From NCBI GenBank assembly GCA_015478945.1, contig JABUQX010148327.1, positions 1 through 19,926 of the forward strand: 19,926 nucleotides of DNA, written 5' to 3'. This document shows positions 11,033-19,926 of the stretch, in pieces. Source of the DNA: Trachelipus rathkii. Taxonomy: Eukaryota > Arthropoda > Malacostraca > Isopoda > Trachelipodidae. The translations under genes were made by a program, and so were the position numbers. Numbering within the stretch: position 1 is the stretch's first letter; each line of letters opens with the position of its first letter. The notes below the pieces were generated by a model that was given only the letters and a program-made list of their open reading frames with translations, ran no database searches and was not told where the DNA came from.

Positions 11033-12934
11033 CTAACGTGATGTTCTCCTCATTTTCTCAGTGTCAAGGATCACTGCTGAAGCACCTATATTCGCCGGAT
11101 GTTGACCCATCTCTTCTTCTTCTTCTTCATCCTCCTCTCTCACAATATACTTCTTTAACAGATTGATGTGATAAGTCTTAATCACATCACCAACTTGGAT
11201 CTTGTAATTGTCTTTACCATACAACTCCACCACTGTGTATGGCCCGCCCCATCTCATTAGCATCTTGTTGCTCGAAGTCGGTAGGAGAACGAGAGCTAAG
11301 TCTCCTACTTTCAGTTTTCTGGTCTTCGCGCCTTTGTCATAGTATCTTTTCTGGGAAATTTGGGCCTTAGCTAAATTCTCTCTAGCCAACTTTAGAGTTT
11401 CGTTTAGCCTTTCTTGCAAGTCAAAAACATACCTATATGTTGACCTTGCCTCTTCAGGATTGATATCCCCTGCCCAAATTTCATGTAAAATTTGCATCGG
11501 ACCTCGCACAGTCCTTCCATACAGGAGCTCGAATGGGGAGAATCCTGTGGAATCCTGTGGAGCCTCCCTATATGCAAATAAAAGTGGTTCTATAAATTTA
11601 TGCCACTTCCTCACTTGCTCACTACACATCCTTCTGAGCATTCTTTTCAGGGTACCGTTAAACTTTTCTGTGAGGCCTTGACTCATTGGATGGTATATGC
11701 TGGAAAACTTCTGTTTAATATTCAGCATCTTTGTTACATCCCTCATCAGATCAGATGTAAACTGTCTACCATTGTCGCTGAGTATCTCCTTTGGTACTCC
11801 CAACCTCATGAAAATCGATACCAAACTTTCTGTTACCTTCTGGGCAGTTATGCTCTTCAGAGGTACAGCTTCAGGATAGCGCGTGGCGGCATCCACAAGT
11901 GTTAGGACATATTGATGCCCTTCTGAAGATGGTGGTGAGATTGGCCCGATCAGGTCGATTATCACTCTTTGAAACGGCTCTTCAATGATGGGCATTGGAC
12001 ACAGAGGTATCTTCTTCACTGAGCCTTTCGGGCACGTTCTCTGGCATATATCACACGAGTAACAGTGTTTAGTTACATCCAGATATATGTTTGGCCAGAA
12101 GAACTGTTGGGTAATTTTACCCATTGTCTTCTTTACCCCCTGATGACCACCGAAGACTTCGTCGTGTGCCACCTTCATAACTCTACTTCTGTACTCTTTC
12201 GGTACCACCAAAGTAAACCTCTCCTGTTGGTTTTCCATGACTCTTTTGAATAGTACACCATTCTTTACTATATACTTGTTTTCACCTCTTTCCACTGACC
12301 TCCATATCCTCTGTAGAGTGACATCATCTTTCTGCTTACTTTTAAAAGTCTCCCGATCGCTTATAAGTTCTTGTACTTCATCACCATGGGTTATTTCCCC
12401 TTCACCCACAGCTACAACATTCTTTTCTTCAGAACTTTGGATGTGAACGACTGCATCACCTCTCAATATCTCACCCTCTTCGTAAGTACGGTCTGTTTCA
12501 TCAGACCACAGTGTACTTTCTTCAACTGATGTCTCCTGGACATCTGTTATACCTGTGTCTTCTTCAACATCTCTTAGTGGTTTTGTAGGGACGTCATCTT
12601 CTTTTCCTGTAACTTTTTCATCTGTAGGTGAACGCTGGGACCCTATCATCACATTCAGTGATGGCTCCGCGGTTGGCTCGACATCTTTATTATTGACGTC
12701 CAAGGATTGTGGCACTGACGGTTTCCCTCTGTACAATACTTCCACCTCCAAACTCGCCATTCCAAAATTATGATTTATTTGATCAGATTCTTCTTGTGAA
12801 TCTTCTTCAGCGTTCTCAGCGATGGGGACCAGCATACTTCTACGGTTATGCTCGACCTCTACTTTACGAGGCCCTCGACACGCGGTCGACTCCCATGCGA
12901 GGTCAGGCTGACTTAAGGGCAATGCTCCTTTAAC
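11033..12934 (-). CDS. pol (INT): Integrase polyprotein segment with acidic N-terminal linker
   Basis: An intact open frame of about 630 codons in the -1 frame relative to gag. Its first codon after a stop lies near 12949, and no early ATG fits, so translation probably comes from frameshifting rather than its own start (numbering here begins at the TTG at 12922). Residues 1-200 are acidic, low-similarity sequence with no domain I recognise. The H2C2 zinc-binding module is H253, H260, C290 and C293. The catalytic core is D323 (IIDLIGP), D383 (LSDNGRQF) and E419 (LTEKFNGTL), spacing 35 (DD35E). A GPY/F-type module lies at 559-595 (WGGPYTVVELYGKDNYKI...INLLKKYI). An acidic tail (EEDEEEEEEEM) follows, then TAG at 11033. 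It would insert the cDNA into host chromatin. Family assignment to gypsy-type integrase is firm; the role of the first 200 residues is unknown. Confidence 0.92.
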   Translation of the reverse strand, partial: VKGALPLSQPDLAWESTACRGPRKVEVEHNRRSMLVPIAENAEEDSQEESDQINHNFGMASLEVEVLYRGKPSVPQSLDVNNKDVEPTAEPSLNVMIGSQRSPTDEKVTGKEDDVPTKPLRDVEEDTGITDVQETSVEESTLWSDETDRTYEEGEILRGDAVVHIQSSEEKNVVAVGEGEITHGDEVQELISDRETFKSKQKDDVTLQRIWRSVERGENKYIVKNGVLFKRVMENQQERFTLVVPKEYRSRVMKVAHDEVFGGHQGVKKTMGKITQQFFWPNIYLDVTKHCYSCDICQRTCPKGSVKKIPLCPMPIIEEPFQRVIIDLIGPISPPSSEGHQYVLTLVDAATRYPEAVPLKSITAQKVTESLVSIFMRLGVPKEILSDNGRQFTSDLMRDVTKMLNIKQKFSSIYHPMSQGLTEKFNGTLKRMLRRMCSEQVRKWHKFIEPLLFAYREAPQDSTGFSPFELLYGRTVRGPMQILHEIWAGDINPEEARSTYRYVFDLQERLNETLKLARENLAKAQISQKRYYDKGAKTRKLKVGDLALVLLPTSSNKMLMRWGGPYTVVELYGKDNYKIQVGDVIKTYHINLLKKYIVREEDEEEEEEMGQHPANIGASAVILDTEKMRRTSR

Positions 12935-14538
12935 TTCCCAATGACTAAATCATATACGACTTCCGGCAGCACTGCTGCGGTTGTCTTACCCACGTAATAA
13001 GGGGTATCCACATCAATACTTGCGAGAGGAGCTTCAATCACCGTACCGTCCAACAACCTTATTTTCATGTTATCTCCGACATAACACCTCTTCGGTACGA
13101 ATTTTTCTCGCACAACTACTACGTTACAACCGGTATCTCGGAGGGCTTTGACTTGATAGCCATTCACCGTCCCATACGTTACAGGTAGGTGTGACACTTC
13201 GTCATATTCCACCTTCCCTATGTCATTCAGGAGACTCGGCTCTTCACCTGAATTACTTTGTCCTCTACCACTGGTGTTGACTCCGGATGCTCCCGTGCCC
13301 TTTGTTTCTTCCTTCTGTTTTCCTGAATTACTTTGTCCTCTACCACTGCTGTTGAAATAAGGAGGGACTCTACAGTCTCTTGCGAGATGCCCTCTCCTTT
13401 GACACTTAAAGCACGTGATCACCTCCCTAGGCTCACTGCTACTGCGACGATGACCCTGTCTGTCGCCACTCCCACTTCCGATCCTGCTTTCATTGTTGGT
13501 TGCTCTAGATGTATGTTGGTTGCTATTTTTATGGTTACTATTCGTCGAGTAACCACCGCCTCTCGATCTAAAATTATTATTGTTATTATGACCTTTGTCT
13601 GCGTGATTGTGACTTCGCGTGTGACTATTTGATACGAACTTTATACGATGCGCTTCCATATAACCTTCTGAACAAGTTATTATCTCTTCCGGTATTTTCT
13701 TCTTCGTTTCCCTTAGGTACGTCGCGAGTTCTTTTGGGACAGTATTTAGATACTTATCAACTGAGAAAAACTCAATAAGATCATCTGGTGTCATTGTTAC
13801 ATTTGCTGCGGAAATCCATTTTTTAAGAGCTTCAATTATCTTTTGTAGATACACCCTAGGGTTGTCATCTTCTGTAGGACTCATGGTTTTGTACTTAGCA
13901 CAGTACCCACTTTCAGTAAGTCCGTACCTTTCTAATAACGCTCTTTTTAAACCTTCATAGTTCTTCAACTCTTCAACAGTCATATTGTTGAACACACTGA
14001 CCGCTTTACTCGTAAGAAAACACCCTAAAACAAATGCTCGCTTCTCCATAGGGATGTCGTTCGCCTCCGCTTGTTTTTCGAACATTAATAGATATTCTTC
14101 GATATCATTTTTCCTTTCATCGAAGAATGGAAGCTTCAACTTTGGGTATTTGCTAGCGTAGGAATTGCTGTGGCTGCTCTGCGTGCTTTGTGATGCTATC
14201 GCTGCGTCATGTTGACGCTGTTTATCTTCAGCATCAAGCTTCATCTGTAACATCCTCTCCTCTGCTTCTCTTGCATCTTTTTCTGCCTCCAATTTAGCCT
14301 TTTCTCTTCGCTCCTCTGCTTCGAGTTTGGCTTTCTCTACTCCAGCTTCAGCTTCAAGCTTAGCTTTCTCCCTTCGCTCTTCTGCCTCAAGCGCTAACTT
14401 TTTCTCTTCTAAAGCAGCAGCTACTTTCTTTTCCTCCAAATCAGCAGCTATTCTATCTTTTAGTGCGGCAGCGAGTTCCTTACCCGAAAAACCAGCGGAT
14501 TTGCACATTTCTATAAACTCAGCATTAGAGGATGCCAT
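12913..14538 (-). CDS. gag: Gag-protease polyprotein
   Basis: 541 codons from the ATG at 14538 (context ACAATGG). The open frame extends 7 codons further only from a TTG, so the ATG is preferred. Residues 34-113 form a highly charged, repetitive EEKKLALEAEERREK-type coiled coil. A capsid-like region follows, with YPKLKLPFFDERKNDIEEYL at 131-150 and the VYLQKIIEALKKW helix. A basic, Asn/Ser/Arg-rich region precedes one CCHC zinc knuckle (CFKCQRRGHLARDC, residues 376-389) for RNA packaging. The C-terminus is an aspartic protease with ALRDTGCNVVVV (active-site DTG at 468-470) and a late YDLVIG motif. A GRGQSNSG motif occurs twice, 24 residues apart. Stop TAA at 12913. Fusing protease to Gag, with the rest of pol in -1, implies regulated Gag:Pol ratios. 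Confidence 0.93.
   Translation of the reverse strand: MASSNAEFIEMCKSAGFSGKELAAALKDRIAADLEEKKVAAALEEKKLALEAEERREKAKLEAEAGVEKAKLEAEERREKAKLEAEKDAREAEERMLQMKLDAEDKQRQHDAAIASQSTQSSHSNSYASKYPKLKLPFFDERKNDIEEYLLMFEKQAEANDIPMEKRAFVLGCFLTSKAVSVFNNMTVEELKNYEGLKRALLERYGLTESGYCAKYKTMSPTEDDNPRVYLQKIIEALKKWISAANVTMTPDDLIEFFSVDKYLNTVPKELATYLRETKKKIPEEIITCSEGYMEAHRIKFVSNSHTRSHNHADKGHNNNNNFRSRGGGYSTNSNHKNSNQHTSRATNNESRIGSGSGDRQGHRRSSSEPREVITCFKCQRRGHLARDCRVPPYFNSSGRGQSNSGKQKEETKGTGASGVNTSGRGQSNSGEEPSLLNDIGKVEYDEVSHLPVTYGTVNGYQVKALRDTGCNVVVVREKFVPKRCYVGDNMKIRLLDGTVIEAPLASIDVDTPYYVGKTTAAVLPEVVYDLVIGKLKEHCP
12928..12934 (-). promoter_or_regulatory. Candidate -1 ribosomal frameshift site (GTTAAAG)
   Basis: In the gag frame the heptamer reads G TTA AAG, 14 bases before the gag TAA and inside the roughly 37-base window where both frames are open. 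Slipping back one base would enter the integrase frame. It resembles the G-UUA-AAC class of slippery sites but is not a perfect X-XXY-YYZ heptamer. I did not establish a downstream pseudoknot. Confidence 0.4.
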
Positions 14539-14700
14539 TGTTATAATTGTTATATCCAAAACAAATTATAAAATATACCGCGTTCGTTACAAAGTCACTT
14601 TTTGACACACGAATCACAAATCACGTTTTCTACCAAAATTTTGAAATTTGGCTCACACTGATACACGTATGAAAACCAATTTCAAACCGCAAAATTACAA

Positions 14701-14764
<64 letters not shown>

Positions 14765-14765
14765 T

Positions 14766-14796
<31 letters not shown>

Positions 14797-14897
14797 TAAA
14801 TATATATATATATATATATAATAACATATGTATATAATATATATATATATAAAAATATATATATACAAAATATACATATAAAAAAAAATATATAAAA

Positions 14898-14967
<70 letters not shown>

Positions 14968-14978
14968 TAATAACTTAA

Positions 14979-15044
<66 letters not shown>

Positions 15045-15629
15045 TAGTTTACATAAACTATAGTAAAATTTGGCAAAATCTTGTGGGAAAGTAGTGTTTT
15101 CCCTCGAGAACACAAACTAAGTGGAAATCGAGAATTTTCAAACCACTATTTTCTTCGCTCCCAACTTGTAAAATTTACTCCCTATCTAACAGTAATAACT
15201 TTTTTAATATAGATTTTGAGTGAAACCTTCAGATAAAATTGTTAAAACGAAGAGTCATGTTTTTTTACCAAAATTATTCCAGTGTTTCTCTGTTTCCAAA
15301 CAACCAATATTGTTGCAATAGCAAAATTGCTATTTCACCAATATAAAAAAAAAAATGATATATGTTCAACTTCAATAAAACAAATAGTACAAACGACTAT
15401 ATTGACAGTTAAAACACAATATCAACATATATCCCAACTGTTGATATTAGTAAGAATGCTTACACAATAACTCTGGCACAGGTCTTAGCAAAATTACAAA
15501 TGAATGACCCTGCGCTCAAATATTCAACAAAATAGCAAAATGAATTCACTACAAGCTATTCATTGATAATGAAATAATGACTGAAGGGTTATAAAATAAG
15601 ATCCCGAGACAGGTATACCCATTTAATAA
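14539..15629 (-). other. Leader between 5' LTR and gag
   Basis: About 1.1 kb of non-coding sequence. 14702-15043 is (AT)n-dominated, and 15044-15629 is unique AT-rich DNA with no credible gene. A primer-binding site is expected just below 15630. The only TGG near that edge is at 15621-15619 (minus strand TGGGTATACC...), 8 bases from the LTR end, and I could not match it to a tRNA 3' end, so the primer is unassigned. Confidence 0.6.
14702..15043. repeat. (AT)n microsatellite block in the element leader
   Basis: Three long AT arrays separated by TAAAAATA-like interruptions. They lie in the 5' untranslated leader of the retrotransposon. Confidence 0.93.
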
Positions 15630-17415
15630 TGTAATGCGACTGGATGAAAAGATAATAAATTCTATGTCAAAACTTACTCTTCGAACTGATAATCAAATCC
15701 TTTGGCCAGGCCCCCGTGACAATCCAATCAACTAACACCTTTTAGATTCTCAAACCTGTATTGTAACAGTATCCAGGCCTCCTGTTAGATGAGCTATCGG
15801 CCTGTGCAATATTGCAGAACAAATCTATACTTAGAACTCACCAACTTATCTCTCTGAAGACCCTTCAAGTGAAACAACGGTTTGACCGAGTTCTTTTACC
15901 TTATGTGAAAACCGTTCAATCAGTATTATTCCTTATCAATGAACTCACCTGTTTTATGATCAATGTTCATGAAACCAATGTCTTTAAGACCTAAAATAAC
16001 TACTACTTGAAAATTCAAATAAATGAGAAAGTAAAATACGTTTGGAAACACTCAAGGAAACTACTGGAGTAAATTTAGAAATATTTTAATAAAAAAATAA
16101 ATAAAAAATGTACTGTACTTACAAAACTAGATTTTATAAATTCATGAACATATAGTTAGATATCCTTGGATATCTACATACATGCGCATAGAAAATATAG
16201 AACCACAGTACTAAATACCAATGATATATTTTATGCTGTCAATCAATACAAAATACAAAATGCTTTATCTTTAAAATTTATATAGATCCTCGACCATAAA
16301 TATGTATCTATAAAATATACATAAATATTTATGTTCAAGAATGGATATAAATACATAAATTATATTAACAAAAATATACGGACTGATCGATTTGATATGA
16401 GATATAAAATCTTTACTTGAAAATTAAATGAATTTGACATTTACAAAAGACGTCGATTTTTAAGTGTGTACAAAATACTGCAAGGCCAGCTGACATAAAA
16501 CAGCTGTGACTACAATGCAATGAGTTGCCTATTAGTGATTTAAGCAAATCTTTTAAATAAACAAATAAACTGTGACTTTGACAATTAACCATATGTTAAA
16601 AATAAATATCAAACTGATAAACGTTTTATATTTATTGACACAAAATAATATTTGCAACACTTCAAAAAATAAATTTCAATGATACAAAAGCTTACCTGCC
16701 AGTAATATCTAGCAACGATTTGGACACAATGCACTTTGCAAAAACCGTATATGCAGACGATGCTTTGAAATAACAATGCATAAAATATTCACAATATAAA
16801 CACAAATTACTTTAAAACACTCCTTTAAATACCTTTACCTTTACTACAAAATAAATAGCACAATTTTCCACATTGAAATTACATCACCATATTACATTTA
16901 AAACACATATTATATTTACTTTGTAATAAAATATAAAACAAGCACTTCTTGGATACAAAAATATACATACACTAACAAATAATAAATTGATCGGATATAT
17001 AAGGCGTCAAGAGCTACCAACTATATACATCTTAGATTAACAACGAATGAAAGCGAAAAGATCAAAAATATTCACAATTTTACTATTTATATGGCTTCCA
17101 GTAATTTAGATTACCTTAGCACAACAATCATAATCCTTAAAACCAATACATAAGATGATGTAATATATTTGTCAATTGATTTATCAGAGATAAATATATA
17201 CCCAGACATTGAGTAAGAATGCAAAAGTTGGTACATTTCTTGTAAATCGTCTCAGCTTTACTCAAAATAACAGTCTTTGTTGAAGAAACAAAATATAAAA
17301 AGTCAGCAAAAGGTGAGAGAGATGTTGCGCTGCCACAATTTTACAAAGATATATTTGTTCACTAAGTTCTTATATATATATATAATATATATAATAATAT
17401 ATATATATAATATAT

Positions 17416-17449
<34 letters not shown>

Positions 17450-17451
17450 AA

Positions 17452-17525
<74 letters not shown>

Positions 17526-17582
17526 CAATTATATATATATATATATAATAAGACGTAGTATCCTTTCAAATGCTTTAAAAAT

Positions 17583-17679
<97 letters not shown>

Positions 17680-17937
17680 TCAATATTAATAAAGCTTTGT
17701 CAATAACGACCAATGATAATCCAGCTTTCAAAATTAAGCTTCAAAAGATGAGTTTTCATTGGTTGTTATTTGCACTTAAAATACAAACATATTTACAATA
17801 TTTTCAACTGGGCCTTTGCAGCATACATCAAATATATATATAACAGAAAAATAATATTGCAATGGCAATACTTGGCCTTTACCTTAAAATACATAAATGA
17901 AAGTAATGTTATATATTTCATGTACCACTGCATTACA
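15630..17937 (-). repeat. 5' LTR (2308 bp)
   Basis: Same termini as the other LTR (TGTAATGC...GCATTACA) and full-length alignment to it. On the minus strand it is the promoter-bearing LTR, with the U3 end at 17937 and the U5 end at 15630. I could not place a certain TATA box or polyadenylation signal because the whole LTR is AT-rich with many AATAAA-like words. It carries small insertions absent from the other copy, such as near 16770 and 16885, and a different block near 15680-15750. Divergence between the LTRs argues the insertion is not very recent. Confidence 0.93.
17374..17686. repeat. (AT)n and (TAA)n arrays inside the 5' LTR
   Basis: These are the counterpart of 8939-9218, with the same GACGTAGTATCC spacer between the AT and TAA arrays. 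The TAA array is longer here (about 33 units), and the AT tract has extra interruptions (AAAATC and AAAAACAATT). Confidence 0.9.
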
Positions 17938-18140
17938 CATATCATTGTTAATTTCACACTAACACTATTGATTTACGTCGCATTTTGAGTATCATTTCGG
18001 ATAAACATAGCACAAAAATAAGTTCTTTATATACTAACCCTCGAATATATGCTAGCATAACAATGTTTTCACATTAATAAAGCTAACATAGCATCATATG
18101 AACTAAGAAAATAATGTACAACGACAAACAATATATATAT
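17938..18140. repeat. Degenerate repeat array resuming right of the LTR element
   Basis: The sequence continues the repeat interrupted at 7284. CATTGTTAATTTCAC aligns with the block near 6390. The following blocks (TTTCGG-TAAACATAG-ACAAAAATAAGTT and ATTAATAAAGCTAACATAGCATCAT) match 7038-7120 and 6500-6525. The array stops at about 18135, where a short AT tract and the PC4-like gene region begin. Confidence 0.75.
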
Positions 18141-18261
18141 AATGCGGGATAAAGAAACAATTATAAGAAAAAAACAATTTTAATATACATCTTACATAAT
18201 ATGTTTTAAAACAGATACATATAATAAAAAATCACAATTGCATAATTATATACACAAATAT

Positions 18262-19026
18262 TTAATAAGATTGAGCCCTCTTAATAGGCTTTAACGTACA
18301 TGACGAGCATTCAATGTATTGCTCCAAACTCCCAAGACCTTCTGTTGTGATATAGGTATAAATATCTCTTGCTGATATTTTCAAAGATTGTTCTTTGTAC
18401 CCATGTGATTTCATCTCTTTTTCGTAAAGGAAGGTGAATTTTTCAAGATTGAGAACATTGATAACTGGTGTTTCCTGAGGTTCGAGCATATTGCATTCTT
18501 CGTACATTGTATAAAGTATACCATGCGATAGATTAACAAGTTCATCCAGTAAATCCACTTCAACCATACGTTTTGATATTTCTTCATGCATCTTGATAAA
18601 CGCCGTAATATTTTCTTTGCCATTTATACAAACACCAAAGGATGTTGGGCGGAATATTCCAGTTGAACTTGGTCGCCACCAGCTACGTAAATCAATGGAT
18701 TCGATATTGTTATGTAGGGAGAAAACAAGAGTTAATCTTTTCGTGTCATCTTCGTTACCACCCTTGATCGCCACTCCCCAGGAATTTGTCACAGATGAAG
18801 AAATGTATTTCTCATTTACCCATGTATTAACTTCATCAAACACACGACTTAATTCTTCACATGAAAGGAATAATGGTCTGTTACAAGTGTAAGATGAATC
18901 GGAGCAGGCAAAGTAACGTTCACCATTTGTCTTGCGACGGAAAGTTAATTTTACAGCATCTTTTGGATGCGATATCTTCCATGTTACAATATCGTTTACA
19001 AATTTATTATTCACAAGAGAAACCAT
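18262..19026 (-). CDS. Single-exon protein with PC4/Sub1-like region, function unknown
   Basis: 254 codons, ATG at 19026 in good context (AACATGG), TAA at 18262, no introns. Residues 97-153 resemble the PC4/Sub1 (transcriptional coactivator p15) ssDNA-binding fold: a beta-rich stretch RLTLVFSLHNNIESIDLRSWWRP, a GIFRPTSFGVCI segment, then a helix ENITAFIKMHEEISKRM. The IDLRSWW...P...R block is the closest match to the family's DIREYW-type signature. Residues 15-75 may be a second, weaker beta-plus-helix repeat. Residues 155-254 are not recognised. There is no signal peptide or membrane segment, so an intracellular, perhaps nuclear, role is likely. It sits alone among satellite-like repeats. 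It could be a host gene, a domesticated transposon or an integrated viral gene, and I cannot decide. The family call is from by-eye similarity. Confidence 0.6.
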   Translation of the reverse strand: MVSLVNNKFVNDIVTWKISHPKDAVKLTFRRKTNGERYFACSDSSYTCNRPLFLSCEELSRVFDEVNTWVNEKYISSSVTNSWGVAIKGGNEDDTKRLTLVFSLHNNIESIDLRSWWRPSSTGIFRPTSFGVCINGKENITAFIKMHEEISKRMVEVDLLDELVNLSHGILYTMYEECNMLEPQETPVINVLNLEKFTFLYEKEMKSHGYKEQSLKISARDIYTYITTEGLGSLEQYIECSSCTLKPIKRAQSY

Positions 19027-19141
19027 GTTTATAGTTTAAAGTCAGACGTTCAACTATTGATGAGCTTCACCTAATGCTCTTTTAAGAAGAATGTAATCCT
19101 CTCTCTCTCTCACAATAACGAAAGATGATGTAACAAACCGG

Positions 19142-19147
19142 TTTATA
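19142..19147 (-). promoter_or_regulatory. Possible TATA box of the PC4-like gene
   Basis: TATAAA on the minus strand about 120 bases upstream of the ATG, in locally less AT-rich sequence (GTGTATAAACCGG). A (CT)n tract lies between it and the gene near 19100-19111. In AT-rich DNA such words are common, so this is tentative. Confidence 0.3.
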
Positions 19148-19189
19148 CACTGCTAACCCTAAAACGGTAACCCTAACAAGAAGGAGGGT

Positions 19190-19735
19190 CTATGAATATG
19201 TGCTTACGTAGCAAAGTTTTAGCATCAATAAAGCTAACACATCGTAACCTGACAAAGAATATAATGTACAGATGCAAACCTAACATACAATGCGCATGAA
19301 TAATCAACTAACAACCTGAAAATTCCTTACTTATCAAAGGTAAAGTAGCTAACAGGTCATACAATACTCGATATGTTCCCACTTTTCCCGCATATCAGCA
19401 ACAGGTAAAGACGTATTATCTAACAAATTCCCTCAACAAAGTGAGCAATCTATCAAAGATACCAGCATCTGGAACTATGAATTGACACTATTTTCATCAA
19501 AGTGTCACTCGTCACGAGTATAACATCATTTGAACTATGAATAAACGTAGACATTAGCAAAATTCTCGGGCATACCTAACATTACTCAACAAAAACTTAA
19601 CCTAGGCTCACGTTTCTAACACATCATCGTCAGTTAACACAGTAATATCTTACAAAACTAATCATTTCTCTAACAAATCAGTGTTAATCTCACACTGTCA
19701 TAGTAATATTTAACATAACGTAAAATGGACATAAA
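19190..19735. repeat. Degenerate repeat array right of the PC4-like gene
   Basis: Recognisable blocks of the same family appear. GCTTACGTAGCAAAGTTTT-AGCATCAATAAAGC matches 18051-18085. AAAGAATATAATGTACA...CAAACCTAACATAC matches 6235-6275 and 7160-7170. CTCACACTGTCATAGTAATATTTAACA near 19690 matches 6400-6425. Just before it, 19155-19180 contains two CTAACCCTAA-like words that look telomere-like but are not an array. Confidence 0.7.
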
Positions 19736-19926
19736 TAAAAGTTTTTTTAAAAAAAAACAAAACTGAAAAGTTTTAAAGAAATAAAATTAAAAATAGCTAA
19801 AAGTTTTTTAAAACAAAAAGTTTAAAGAACCCCTTCAAAAATAAATAAAGTTTTCAAAACAAAAGAAAAAAAGATGTGAAAGGCAACGTTCTATATGTTT
19901 TGTTACTTTACTGTTGTTAAGTATTA
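19736..19926. other. A/T homopolymer-rich window end
   Basis: Runs of A and T with repeated AAAGTTTT-AAA words at 19740-19870, then about 55 bases of unique AT-rich sequence. No gene seen. Confidence 0.6.

Noticed and set aside
9545..12934. Possibility that the integrase-before-RT order is two nested canonical elements
   Set aside because: Each domain occurs once, the whole lies between one LTR pair, and the polypurine tract directly follows RNase H, so a single element is simpler.
15604..15621. TGGGTATACC-type primer-binding site near the 5' LTR
   Set aside because: It is 8 bases from the LTR edge and I could not match it to a tRNA 3' end, so it is not called as a feature.
19155..19180. 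CTAACCCTAA-like words suggesting telomeric repeats
   Set aside because: Only two imperfect copies; no array.

Overview
The window looks like a eukaryotic, invertebrate nuclear genome, most likely a decapod crustacean and plausibly a penaeid shrimp. This is inferred from the extreme density of (AT)n and (TTA)n microsatellites, an RTE-like non-LTR retrotransposon fragment, and a Ty3/gypsy-lineage element whose Gag starts with a long charged coiled coil. There are no bacterial operons, rRNA or CRISPR arrays. I cannot name the species from sequence alone.

Layout. (1) 140-2955, minus strand: a 5'-truncated, multiply frameshifted non-LTR retrotransposon with AP-endonuclease, reverse transcriptase and an RTE-type C-terminal region. 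A second 120-bp piece of its 3' end lies at 3739-3858. (2) 2957-5694: almost entirely simple repeats, namely (AT)n, (TTA)n, a CTCCGA hexamer array, TG/TTA compounds and a 470-nt purine-only-like tract, with short unique islands holding strong inverted repeats. (3) 5946-7284, 17938-18140 and 19190-19735: one family of degenerate, AT-rich, tandemly arranged repeats. (4) 7285-17937: a complete LTR retrotransposon on the minus strand, inserted into that repeat array. (5) 18262-19026, minus strand: a single-exon 254-codon gene whose middle resembles the PC4/Sub1 ssDNA-binding fold, lying between repeat units. (6) The last 190 bases are A/T homopolymer-rich.

The most notable object is the LTR element. 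Its LTRs are 2.2-2.3 kb with perfect 8-bp inverted termini (TGTAATGC...GCATTACA). Reading the minus strand the order is 5' LTR, leader of about 1.1 kb, Gag-protease, integrase, reverse transcriptase-RNase H, polypurine tract, 3' LTR. Integrase therefore lies upstream of reverse transcriptase, the copia-like order, although the integrase, RT and RNase H sequences are of Ty3/gypsy type. This is the arrangement described for the Gmr1 lineage. The three open segments are offset by -1 at both junctions, and a separate one-base insertion breaks the RT domain of this copy.

How it works together: Gag would form the particle, protease would process it, RT-RNase H would make cDNA, and integrase would insert it. 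The copy is probably inactive because RT is broken, although gag-protease and integrase remain open. The PC4-like gene has no evident functional link to the retrotransposon, and its role is unknown.
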